A program made the position numbers and the translations under genes. From NCBI RefSeq assembly GCF_900564145.1, contig NZ_UOOB01000001.1:1215732-1279731 (forward strand): a stretch of 64,000 nucleotides of DNA. Direction: 5' to 3'. The notes beneath the pieces were generated by a model that worked only from the letters and a program-made list of their open reading frames with translations, was not told where the DNA came from and made no database searches. Shown in pieces: positions 54,329 to 63,702 of the stretch. Within the stretch, counting starts at the first letter, position 1, and each line of letters opens with the position of its first letter. This DNA is from Comamonas sp. lk. Lineage in GTDB: Bacteria > Pseudomonadota > Gammaproteobacteria > Burkholderiales > Burkholderiaceae_C.

Positions 54329-54343
54329 ATTGGTAATACCAAT
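54329..54343 (-). promoter_or_regulatory. LldR-type operator, promoter-distal
   Basis: Perfect 15-bp palindrome ATTGGTAATACCAAT, 97 bp centre to centre from the proximal site, on the other side of the -10 box. The flanking pair resembles O1/O2 of E. coli lldPRD, where looping is proposed. Confidence 0.85.
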
Positions 54344-54428
54344 ATTGCAGACCGTGGAACCTGTCCCAGATATTTCTGCATGCGAGTAAGCGATGCAAGC
54401 TGGGCGCAGCAAGCCAGAAAGTGGACGT

Positions 54429-54466
54429 AAAAATGCCGCAAACACATTGCTGTGCTTGCGGCATTT
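54429..54466 (-). terminator. Terminator after the second LctP gene
   Basis: A stem of about 16 bp (AAATGCCGCAAACACA / TGTGCTTGCGGCATTT, with a mismatch) and a TTGC loop; the minus strand continues into T5. It isolates the second permease gene from the lldPRD operon. Confidence 0.88.
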
Positions 54467-54485
54467 GCTCTTATAAAAAGAGTGC

Positions 54486-56144
<1,659 letters not shown>

Positions 56145-56341
56145 CTCTCTTGTCTCCTCTTTGATATCTGTGCCGGCGATGGTGGCGGGGGGCGCGGCTT
56201 CCTGCACTAGCGTTAGCCCTCGATTCGGGGAGGCTGCAGAAAATTTCAATACCGGCGTAAATCACTTCAAACCTGAGTGACGCACCCAAACCGCACAAGC
56301 GCACTACCATCGGGCGCAACGAGAAAATGAGGGGTTTAACT

Positions 56342-57523
56342 GTGGCAGCTGATCTTTCCAAAGTCACCTGTATCGAGGATTTGCGTGTGGTGGCCCAGCG
56401 CCGCGTGCCGCGCATGTTCTACGACTATGCGGATTCGGGTTCCTATACCCAGGGCACCTATCGTTCCAACGAAGATGATTTCCAGAAAATTCTGCTGCGC
56501 CAGCGCGTGGCCGTGAATATGGAGGGGCGCAGCACGCGCAGCACCATGATCGGCCAGGACGTGGCCATGCCGGTGGCCATTGCGCCCACGGGTCTGACCG
56601 GCATGCAGCATGCCGATGGGGAAATCCTGGGGGCCAAGGCGGCCAAGGTCTTTGGCATTCCGTTCACCTTGTCGACCATGAGCATCTGCTCGCTGGAAGA
56701 TATTGCCCAGCACACCGATCGCCATCCGTTCTGGTTTCAGCTGTATGTGATGCGCGACAAGGCTTTCATGGAGCGCCTGATCAACCGGGCCAAGCAAGCC
56801 AATTGCTCGGCACTGGTGGTGACGCTGGATTTGCAGATTCTGGGCCAGCGCCACAAGGACATCAAGAACGGTCTGTCCACTCCGCCCAAGCCCACTCTCA
56901 AAAATCTCATCAATCTGGCCACCAAGCCGCGCTGGTGCCTGGGCATGCTGGGTACAAAGCGCCGCAGCTTTGGCAACATCGTGGGTCACGTCGATGGCGT
57001 GGGCGATGTGTCTTCGCTCTCTTCGTGGACGGCAGACCAGTTCGATCCCCGTCTGAACTGGAACGATGTGGAATGGATCAAGAAACTCTGGGGCGGAAAG
57101 ATCATTCTGAAGGGCGTCATGGATGCCGAAGATGCACGCCTGGCCGCGCAAAGCGGCGCCGATGCGCTGATCGTGAGCAACCACGGAGGCCGCCAGCTCG
57201 ATGGCGCACCGTCATCGATTGCCGCGCTGCCGTCGATTGCCCAGGTGGCAGGCAAAGATATCGAGGTCTGGATGGACGGCGGCATCCGCAGCGGCCAGGA
57301 CGTGCTCAAGGCCCGTGCCCTGGGCGCGCAAGGCACCATGATTGGCCGCAGCTTTCTCTACGGTCTGGGCGCATACGGCCAGGAGGGCGTGAGCAAGGCG
57401 CTGCAGATCATCCACAAGGAGTTGGACACCACCATGGCTTTTTGCGGCCACACCAATATCAACCAGGTGGGCACCGAAATCCTGTTGCCCGGCACCTACC
57501 CCAAACCGTTTGCAGAGATCTGA
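56342..57523 (+). CDS. FMN-dependent alpha-hydroxy-acid oxidase/dehydrogenase
   Basis: Flavoprotein oxidising a 2-hydroxy acid, paralogue of LldD. GAGGGG stands 7 nt before a GTG at 56342, which I take as the start (393 residues); an ATG at 56327 is possible with a weaker site. Motifs: RVPRMFYDYADSGS early, FMN site APTGLTGMQHADGE, and catalytic [14 protein letters not shown] near residue 280, then WMDGGIRSGQDVLKA. It differs from LldD by a long insertion with KPRWCLGMLGTKRRSF. Divergent from the second LctP permease, whose gap contains TCACT-N9-AGTGA (56262-56280), a possible shared operator. Lactate, glycolate or another hydroxy acid could be the substrate. Confidence 0.92.
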   Translation: MAADLSKVTCIEDLRVVAQRRVPRMFYDYADSGSYTQGTYRSNEDDFQKILLRQRVAVNMEGRSTRSTMIGQDVAMPVAIAPTGLTGMQHADGEILGAKAAKVFGIPFTLSTMSICSLEDIAQHTDRHPFWFQLYVMRDKAFMERLINRAKQANCSALVVTLDLQILGQRHKDIKNGLSTPPKPTLKNLINLATKPRWCLGMLGTKRRSFGNIVGHVDGVGDVSSLSSWTADQFDPRLNWNDVEWIKKLWGGKIILKGVMDAEDARLAAQSGADALIVSNHGGRQLDGAPSSIAALPSIAQVAGKDIEVWMDGGIRSGQDVLKARALGAQGTMIGRSFLYGLGAYGQEGVSKALQIIHKELDTTMAFCGHTNINQVGTEILLPGTYPKPFAEI

Positions 57524-57598
57524 TCTGCCAGGCTGAAGGAGCGCATGGCTGGGCTGTGCCTTGCCAGCGCTTCTCAAGCAACGCTTACGCCTGCGGGC

Positions 57599-58369
57599 TC
57601 AGGGCTGGCTGGCGCGGGGTTTCCATTCCTGCACTTGCAGCTGTACCTTGGCGCGTTGTGCAGGCCTTAGTTTCTTGGCGATGATTTCCTGCTGTTTGGC
57701 CGAATCCATCTCGCCATCCTTGGCCGACAGCAAGGCCCAGAAATAGGCTTTGAGCCAGCTTTGCGGCACGCCACGGCCCAAGGCATACATGGAGCCGACG
57801 TTGAACTGGCTGTTGGCATCGCCTTGTTCGGCCGCAATCAGGTACCACTTGAAGGCCTCCTTGCTGTCCTGAGCCACACCGCGACCGTGGTCGTACATAT
57901 AGCCAAGATTGCTCTGACTGGAGACATGGTTCTGCGCCACCGCCAGGCGGTACAGCCTGACGGCTTCTTCCTGGTTTTGCGCCACACCACGGCCGTCGTC
58001 ATACATCACCGCCAGATTGAACAGGCCATCGACATCGCCTTGCTCTGCGGACAGGCGATACCACTTGACGGCCTCTTCATCGCTTTGCGGCACACCGCGT
58101 CCTCGGCCGTACATCAGGCCGATGTTGGCCTGGCTTTCCGCATGGCCTTGCTCTGCAGACAGCTTGAACCATTTGGCGGCTTCATCATAGTTTTTGGGCC
58201 CGCCACGGCCCGTGAGATAGACGGCGGCGAGCTTGAACTGTGCCTGGGAATCACCGGCCTGGGCTTTTTGCAGCAGGTCTGCGGGTTGCGCCATGGTCAG
58301 CGTGCTGGAGAGCAGCAGGGCGGCGGCGCAAAAGAGGTGAGAGAGTGAGTGCTTGCGTTGTTTTTTCAT
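57599..58369 (-). CDS. Exported Sel1-repeat protein, copy 1
   Basis: A 256-residue protein with a signal peptide ending STLTMAQ, then five Sel1-like repeats of 36 residues (about 39-220), for example ANIGLMYGRGRGVPQSDEEA. The C-terminal tail is basic. Sel1 repeats form a solenoid that binds protein partners, sometimes peptidoglycan-linked. The start at 58369 begins the signal peptide. It is the downstream member of a tandem pair with the next gene, which shares the ADLL-KAQAG segment after the signal. Confidence 0.9.
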   Translation of the reverse strand: MKKQRKHSLSHLFCAAALLLSSTLTMAQPADLLQKAQAGDSQAQFKLAAVYLTGRGGPKNYDEAAKWFKLSAEQGHAESQANIGLMYGRGRGVPQSDEEAVKWYRLSAEQGDVDGLFNLAVMYDDGRGVAQNQEEAVRLYRLAVAQNHVSSQSNLGYMYDHGRGVAQDSKEAFKWYLIAAEQGDANSQFNVGSMYALGRGVPQSWLKAYFWALLSAKDGEMDSAKQQEIIAKKLRPAQRAKVQLQVQEWKPRASQP

Positions 58370-58412
58370 TGCTTGCCTGTGTGTCAAAAGCCTTGGGTTC
58401 GCATGCCGAAAA

Positions 58413-59279
58413 TCAGCGGCTGACCGTCTTGGGTTTCCAGGCGCTGATCTTCTTGTCCAGTGCGGCGCGCTCTGCCGGCTTGAGCTTCTGGGCTGCGGCA
58501 TCGCGCAGCGACTCCGTATCTTCCAGATCTTGTGCGGCGGCCAGGGCATACCAGAAATAGGCCTGGGACAGGCTGCGTTTGACGCCGCGTCCTTCTTCAA
58601 ACATTGTGCCGAGGTTGACCTGCGCCGTCGCATTGCCTTGCTCTGCGGCCAGGCCCAGCAATCTGGCTGCTTCCTTCTCGTTCTGCGGCACGCCGCGACC
58701 GGTGGCATGCATCACGGCGAGATTGACCTGGCCCGAGTCATGGCCCTTGGCGGCCGTGAGAGCAAACCATTTGGCGGCCTCCTGATCGCTTTGCTCCACG
58801 CCGCGGCCGTTGACGTACATCAGCCCCAGGTTGTACTGGGCATCGAGATGGTTTTGCGCTGCGGCAAGGCGATACCACTTGACGGCCTCCTGGTCGCTTT
58901 GCTCCACGCCGCGGCCGTCGTCATACATCACGCCGAGATTGAACTGGCCATTGGCATCGCCTTGCGCTGCAGCGAGGCGGTACCACTTGACGGCCTCCTG
59001 GTCGTTTTGCGCCACGCCACGGCCCTGGTCGTACATCAGGCCCAGGCTGCTCTGGCTCAGCGCGTCGCCTTGCGCTGCAGCCAGGCGAAACCATTGCACG
59101 GCCTTCTCGTCGCTTTGTGCCACGCCGCGACCTTCTGCATACAGCAGACCCAGATCGAGTTGTGCCTGGGCATTGCCGGCCTGCGCCTTGTGCAGCAGGT
59201 CTGCAGGCTGGGCCATGGCCAGCGTGCTGGCCAACAGCAGGGCGGTGGCCGATAAAAAGTGTGCAATCGGTGTTTTCAT
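58413..59279 (-). CDS. Exported Sel1-repeat protein, copy 2
   Basis: A 288-residue paralogue of the downstream gene: signal peptide ending STLAMAQ, then six Sel1-like repeats (about 35-250) such as LGLMYDQGRGVAQNDQEA. The DNA repeats at 108-bp steps are nearly identical in places (for example 58873 and 58981), so copy number could change by recombination. CAGGGA precedes the ATG. Role unknown; the two proteins are likely periplasmic adaptor solenoids. The 43-bp gap to copy 1 points to a shared transcript. Confidence 0.9.
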   Translation of the reverse strand: MKTPIAHFLSATALLLASTLAMAQPADLLHKAQAGNAQAQLDLGLLYAEGRGVAQSDEKAVQWFRLAAAQGDALSQSSLGLMYDQGRGVAQNDQEAVKWYRLAAAQGDANGQFNLGVMYDDGRGVEQSDQEAVKWYRLAAAQNHLDAQYNLGLMYVNGRGVEQSDQEAAKWFALTAAKGHDSGQVNLAVMHATGRGVPQNEKEAARLLGLAAEQGNATAQVNLGTMFEEGRGVKRSLSQAYFWYALAAAQDLEDTESLRDAAAQKLKPAERAALDKKISAWKPKTVSR

Positions 59280-59654
59280 TTTTTCCCTGTCATTTTTCTT
59301 TGGAGTCACAAAAAGGGGGCTAGCAGGCCCGCGCAACAGAGCACAACGGCCTGGATAGGCCACTGTGCTGGGTTGGTGCGGGTATTGGGTTTGCTTGCTG
59401 GCTGGCTGGCTGTGCCGGTGCTGGCTTGCCAGCTGGCGCTGGCAGACCATAGGCTGCTGTTGACACTGCAATGGGCGTGCCGCAGTTGCAACAGCACGGT
59501 GCGGCTGCAGGTGAACGGGATCAGGGCCAAAGCGCCAAGTCATTTTAGTCATGCACCGGGCCGGTTCAGCGCCCGGTTTGTGTTCGACTTTTGCTTGGTT
59601 TGCGCTTGACTTTCTAGTCATGAACATTGCAATGCAGCACACCCCATTCAGGTA
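59280..59654. other. Intergenic stretch between leuA and the Sel1 pair
   Basis: About 375 bp without a convincing gene. It holds a GGCT tetranucleotide run (about 59396-59412), a palindrome TGACT-TTCT-AGTCA (59607-59620), and on the minus strand a TAAAAT-like -10 near 59545 that may serve the Sel1 genes. I see no clear terminator for leuA. Confidence 0.45.
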
Positions 59655-61373
59655 TCAGGCCGCGCAGGCGGGTCGGCTCTGCTCTGGCGAGCCGAACTGC
59701 GCAGCTCCTTCCTGCATGAGTCGATTGGCGACCATCACCACGGCCTGCACCGATGCCGTCACGAGGTTGGCATGCATGCCGGCGCCAAAACGCGTGCCCG
59801 CAGCACCGGGCAGCGCGGCTTCCACAATCGCCAGGGCCGATGCGCCAGCGCCCGCACCCAGGCTGCGCTCCTCGTAGTGATCTATGCGCAGCGGCTGGGC
59901 CAAGGCGGCGCTGATGGCTGCTGCAGCCGCATCCATCGGGCCGTTGCCACTGCCTTGCAGGCTCGATTGCCGGCCGTTATCGTCCGTCACCTCGATGAGG
60001 ATGTGCGCACCTTGTGCATGCTCGGAAAGCTGATGGCGTACATAGCGCCACTGGCCGGCTGCGGCATGCAGATAAGTGTGTTCGAACAGTTGCCACAAGG
60101 CTTCGCTGGTCAGCTCGGTCTCGCTGCTGTCTGCCAGTTTTTGCACGATGGCGCTGAACTCCACCTGCATGCGCCGCGGCATGAGAACGCCATGGTCGCG
60201 CTGCAGCAAATAGCTGATGCCGCCTTTGCCCGATTGGCTGTTGACGCGCACGATGGAGTCATAGGTGCGGCCCAGGTCCTTGGGGTCTATGGGCAGATAG
60301 GGTACGCGCCACAGCGCGTCCGACTTTTGCGCGGCAAAGCCTTTGGCAATTGCATCCTGGTGTGAGCCCGAGAAGGCGGTGAACACCAGATCGCCTACAT
60401 AGGGGTGGCGAGGATGAATGGGCAGGGCCGTGCATTCTTCTGCAATACGGGCCACGGCGGAAATGTCCGAAAAATCCAGAACCGGTGCCACGCCCTGCGT
60501 GTAGAGATTCAAGGCCAGGGTGACGAGATCGACATTGCCGCTGCGCTCGCCATTGCCAAACAGGCAGCCTTCCACGCGCTGGGCACCGGCCAGCAGCGCC
60601 TGCTCGGCACAGGCCACGCCCGTGCCCCGGTCATTGTGGGGGTGGACGGAAAGCACAATATGCTCGCGCCGCTCAAGGCGCTTGTTCATCCACTCGATCT
60701 GGTCGGCAAACACATTGGCCGTGCTTACCTCCACCGTAGTGGGCAGGTTGATGATCATGGGGCGATCGGGCCCGGCATTCCAGGCGCGAATGGCGGCGTT
60801 GCACACGGCCAGTGAGACGTCGAGCTCGGCCATGCAAAAAGTCTCCGGCGAGTACTGCAGCACCCATTCGGTTTCGGGTTGCTGATCGGTCAGCTCGCGC
60901 AGCAGATGGATGTGTTGCTCCACCATGGCGATGATTTCGGGAACCTGCATGCCGAAGACGATTTCCCGGAAGGCCGGAGCCACGGCATTGTAGAAATGCA
61001 CGATGGCGCGGCGCGCCCCTGACAGGCTGCTCACCGTGCGGCGGATCAGGTCCTCGCGCAACTGGGTGATGACCATGGGCGTCACGTCGGCAGGAATCAG
61101 CGCGCCGTCGATCAGCTGGCGAACCATGTCGTAATCGGCTTGCGAGGCAGATGGAAAGCCGACCTCGATCTCCTTGAAGCCCAGTTTGACCAGCTCTTGA
61201 AACAGACGCAGTTTGCGCTCGCGGTTCATGGGCTCGAACAAGGCCTGATTGCCGTCGCGTAAATCAGTGGAAAGCCAGATGGGGGCTTGCGTGATGCGTT
61301 GCGAAGGCCATTGGCGCTCGGGCATATCGATGCTGGGGTAGGGCTGGTATTTGGTCTGCGGATTTTTCAACAT
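59655..61373 (-). CDS. leuA: 2-isopropylmalate synthase
   Basis: First committed step of leucine synthesis (acetyl-CoA plus 2-oxoisovalerate). 572 residues, of the longer form starting MLKNPQTKYQPYPSIDMPER. Catalytic TIM-barrel motifs: APIWLSTDLRDGNQALFEPM with the metal-binding Asp, SVHPHNDRGTGVACAEQALL (metal His), and GCLFGNGERSGNVDLVTLAL. The C-terminal regulatory domain ends in a Gly/Ala-rich stretch (LGAGAGASALAIVEAAL). A possible leucine-rich leader peptide and a large hairpin lie upstream, suggesting attenuation. It is separate from any leuBCD cluster in this window. Confidence 0.96.
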   Translation of the reverse strand: MLKNPQTKYQPYPSIDMPERQWPSQRITQAPIWLSTDLRDGNQALFEPMNRERKLRLFQELVKLGFKEIEVGFPSASQADYDMVRQLIDGALIPADVTPMVITQLREDLIRRTVSSLSGARRAIVHFYNAVAPAFREIVFGMQVPEIIAMVEQHIHLLRELTDQQPETEWVLQYSPETFCMAELDVSLAVCNAAIRAWNAGPDRPMIINLPTTVEVSTANVFADQIEWMNKRLERREHIVLSVHPHNDRGTGVACAEQALLAGAQRVEGCLFGNGERSGNVDLVTLALNLYTQGVAPVLDFSDISAVARIAEECTALPIHPRHPYVGDLVFTAFSGSHQDAIAKGFAAQKSDALWRVPYLPIDPKDLGRTYDSIVRVNSQSGKGGISYLLQRDHGVLMPRRMQVEFSAIVQKLADSSETELTSEALWQLFEHTYLHAAAGQWRYVRHQLSEHAQGAHILIEVTDDNGRQSSLQGSGNGPMDAAAAAISAALAQPLRIDHYEERSLGAGAGASALAIVEAALPGAAGTRFGAGMHANLVTASVQAVVMVANRLMQEGAAQFGSPEQSRPACAA

Positions 61374-61445
61374 GGCTGCTTCGCTCAGAAAAAGAAAGAG
61401 GTGTGCGTTTCACACTCCCCTGCAGATGCATGCATTTGCTGAGCG

Positions 61446-61503
61446 AGGCCGGAGTCAGGGGAAGTGATGGATATGGGCTGCGCGCGCATGCCGACTCCGG
61501 CCT
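61446..61503 (-). promoter_or_regulatory. Hairpin in the leuA leader
   Basis: Perfect 11-bp inverted repeat AGGCCGGAGTC / GACTCCGGCCT with a 36-nt interior. The stop codon of the possible leader peptide lies in one arm. A weaker GTGTG / CACAC stem followed by a T-rich tract lies closer to leuA. Confidence 0.5.
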
Positions 61504-61550
61504 TGGGTCAGGGCAGGGCTTAGTCGTAGCAAAGACAGTGAAGCAGGCAT
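61455..61550 (-). CDS. Possible leucine-rich leader peptide of leuA
   Basis: A 31-codon frame upstream of leuA encoding MPASLSLLRLSPALTQG and then a basic, His-rich end. Five of the first 14 residues are Leu, three of them in codons rare for a GC-rich genome (TTG, CTA, CTA). The stop lies in the arm of the leuA leader hairpin, as expected for attenuation. No clear ribosome-binding site is visible, so this is a tentative call. Confidence 0.35.
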   Translation of the reverse strand: MPASLSLLRLSPALTQGRSRHARAAHIHHFP

Positions 61551-61666
61551 GGCGGGACGGGAGGGCGCAATAGAAGAGGGATGGCTCAAGCATAAAAAAA
61601 ACGGCATCTGGCTGTCTTTATAGAATCTGGCAATAGTTGTTGAAAAATAGACATTCCTTGCCTGTC

Positions 61667-62521
61667 ATGCCGTCTGTAGCCACTTCCATCAAACGCTTGC
61701 GCAAACTGCCGGCCGTGTCGCCGCATGCACTCGACTGGGCTCCCCATGAGAATGCGGCCCTGCCGGTGGTCGGCGTGGCGGTGGATTTCGCCTCCGGGCA
61801 GGAGGTGGAGCTGCATAGCCATGCCCAGTGCCAGCTGCTGTATGCCGTGCAAGGCGTGCTTGAGGTGCGGACCCCTCATGGGCGCTGGCTGGTACCACCG
61901 AGCAAGGCCGTGTGGCTCACGCCGTTTGCCCAGCACAGCCTGCATATGCGTGGGGCCGTGCGTGTGCGCAGCCTGCTGGTCAACCGGGCGCAGCTGGCGG
62001 CAGCCGAGTTTGAGCGCTTGCCGCAGCGTGACTGCGTCATGCCTGTCTCGGCCTTGCTGCGGGCCTTGATTTCTGAAGTGGCGCACTGGCCGGTTGACGG
62101 CGAGCGCGGCAGGCGCGAGCAATTGCTGATGGCGCTGTTGCTGGAGGAGTTAGGCCTGCCGGATGAGCCCGTCTTTCATTTGCCCTGGCCCGAGAATCCC
62201 CGGCTGGCGCAGCTGTGCGAGCAACTGCAGGACGAGCCCGGCAGTCTGCGAACGGCAGAACGCTGCGCTGCCGATCTGGCCATGAGCAGCAAGACTTTTC
62301 ACCGCCATTTTGAGAAAGCCACAGGCCTGGGCTTTGGGCGCTGGCGCCAGCGCGCGCGGCTGCTGGCTTCGTTGCCGTTGCTGCTGGCCGGGCGGCCGAT
62401 TGTGGAAGTGGCTTTGCATGTGGGCTACGAAAGCCACAGTGCTTACAGCCTGGCATTCAAGATGCAGATGGGTGTTTCCCCTTCGCGCTTTGTGGCGCAA
62501 AGCCGTACGGGCGAGACGTGA
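61667..62521 (+). CDS. AraC-family transcriptional regulator
   Basis: A 284-residue regulator with an N-terminal cupin-like domain (VEVELHSHAQCQLLYAV-type segment with His metal or ligand residues, about 40-70) and a C-terminal double helix-turn-helix: AADLAMSSKTFHRHFEKATG (about 205-225) and IVEVALHVGYESHSAYSLAF (about 245-265). The start at 61667 is the first ATG; a TTG 10 codons earlier is open. This cupin/AraC type often controls an adjacent exporter, and an EamA transporter follows 155 bp downstream on the same strand, so it is a candidate target. Effector unknown. Confidence 0.92.
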   Translation: MPSVATSIKRLRKLPAVSPHALDWAPHENAALPVVGVAVDFASGQEVELHSHAQCQLLYAVQGVLEVRTPHGRWLVPPSKAVWLTPFAQHSLHMRGAVRVRSLLVNRAQLAAAEFERLPQRDCVMPVSALLRALISEVAHWPVDGERGRREQLLMALLLEELGLPDEPVFHLPWPENPRLAQLCEQLQDEPGSLRTAERCAADLAMSSKTFHRHFEKATGLGFGRWRQRARLLASLPLLLAGRPIVEVALHVGYESHSAYSLAFKMQMGVSPSRFVAQSRTGET

Positions 62522-62676
62522 GCCATTGAGGCCATTTCAGCTCCGGGAAGGGCTGGGTTCGCGCTTGCTGCAGCCTTGCCTCAAGCATGCTCACCGCGCC
62601 AATCGCGCAAGCGGGCCCCGGTCTTAGCGACTATGCTGAAAATTATTGTGTGATGAATTGAAGAGGGTGAGCGTAC

Positions 62677-63609
62677 ATGGCGGGCATTGGTCTGGAATAT
62701 TTATGGGTGCCCGTGGTGCTGTTTGCTGCAGCCGCGCAGACGGTGCGCAACACGGCGCAGCGCACCTTGACCGCCCAGATCGGCACCTTGCCCGCCACGC
62801 TGGTGCGCTTTCTTTACGGCCTGCCTTTTGCTGCCGTGTATTTGCTGGCGCTGTACGGCCTGGGTTCGGGCCCGCGTGAGCTGCCGCAGTTCTCCTGGGC
62901 CTATCTGGGCTGGATCGCGCTGGGAGCTTTCTTTCAGGTGGGCGCGACAGCGGCGTTGCTGCTGGCCATGAAGGAGCGCAATTTTGCGGTGGCGGTCACG
63001 CTGTCCAAAACCGAGGTGCTGCAGGTGGCCTTGTTTGCCGCCATGTTCTTGCATGAGCTGCCAAGCGCCATGGCCCTGGCTGCCATGGTGCTGGCCACCG
63101 TGGGCGTGCTCATGCTCTCGCTGCCGCCACGCGGGCAGCTGTTCACCTTGTCTGCCTGGGCCAGCAAGTCATCGCTGTACGGCCTGATTTGCGGAGCCTG
63201 CTTTGCGCTGGCCACCATAGGTTTTAGAGGTGGGGCGGTGGAGTTGGCGCAGCTGGGCCTGACATCGCCCTGGCTGTCTGGTGCCTGGGGGGTGTTGATT
63301 GCCCAGACGTTGCAGAGCGTGGGCCTGGGCGGCTGGATTGCCAAAACCCATGCCGAAGGCTTGCGCCCGATTGTTCGCGCCTGGCGCATTTCGCTGCTGG
63401 CAGGCAGCATGGGCGCCGCGGCTTCGCTGGCCTGGTTTACCGCCTATGCCATGCAGGGGGCAGCGCCGGTGCGCACGCTGGGCATGGTGGAAGTGGTGTT
63501 CAGCTACCTGGTTTCGCGTCGCGTGTTCAGCGAAAAACTCTCGGGTGCCGAGAAATTCGGCATGGGGCTGATGATGCTGGGCCTGGTGCTGATCTGCCTG
63601 CAGGTTTAG
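62677..63609 (+). CDS. EamA/DMT-superfamily transporter
   Basis: A 310-residue membrane protein with about ten helices in two EamA units. The first helix region contains WVPVVLFAAAAQTVRNTAQR, a family variant also seen in YdcZ/RhaT-like branches, and the second half has ICGACFALATIGFRGGAVEL. It may export an amino acid or drug. It follows the AraC regulator gene on the same strand. A separate EamA gene at 36059 is only distantly similar. Substrate cannot be assigned. Confidence 0.88.
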   Translation: MAGIGLEYLWVPVVLFAAAAQTVRNTAQRTLTAQIGTLPATLVRFLYGLPFAAVYLLALYGLGSGPRELPQFSWAYLGWIALGAFFQVGATAALLLAMKERNFAVAVTLSKTEVLQVALFAAMFLHELPSAMALAAMVLATVGVLMLSLPPRGQLFTLSAWASKSSLYGLICGACFALATIGFRGGAVELAQLGLTSPWLSGAWGVLIAQTLQSVGLGGWIAKTHAEGLRPIVRAWRISLLAGSMGAAASLAWFTAYAMQGAAPVRTLGMVEVVFSYLVSRRVFSEKLSGAEKFGMGLMMLGLVLICLQV

Positions 63610-63666
63610 CTTCCTTAGCCGTCAGTGAGCGTGATTTATGGTCAAACCGGCCTTGAGTCCATGAAC

Positions 63667-63702
63667 AAAAAGCGCTTTATGCTCTTGTTTTCATAGCAAT
63701 AT
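63667..63702 (-). repeat. Copy of dispersed repeat near the right edge
   Basis: Minus strand: ATATTGCTATGAAAACAAGA, then GCATAAAGCGCTTTTTG. It keeps the TTGCTAT...AAAGCGCTTT arms of the family. Position: 60 bp after the EamA stop. Confidence 0.5.

Noticed and set aside
56145..56341. LldR-type palindrome upstream of the second LctP gene
   Set aside because: No ATTGGT-N3-ACCAAT match was found; only the unrelated TCACT-N9-AGTGA repeat is present.
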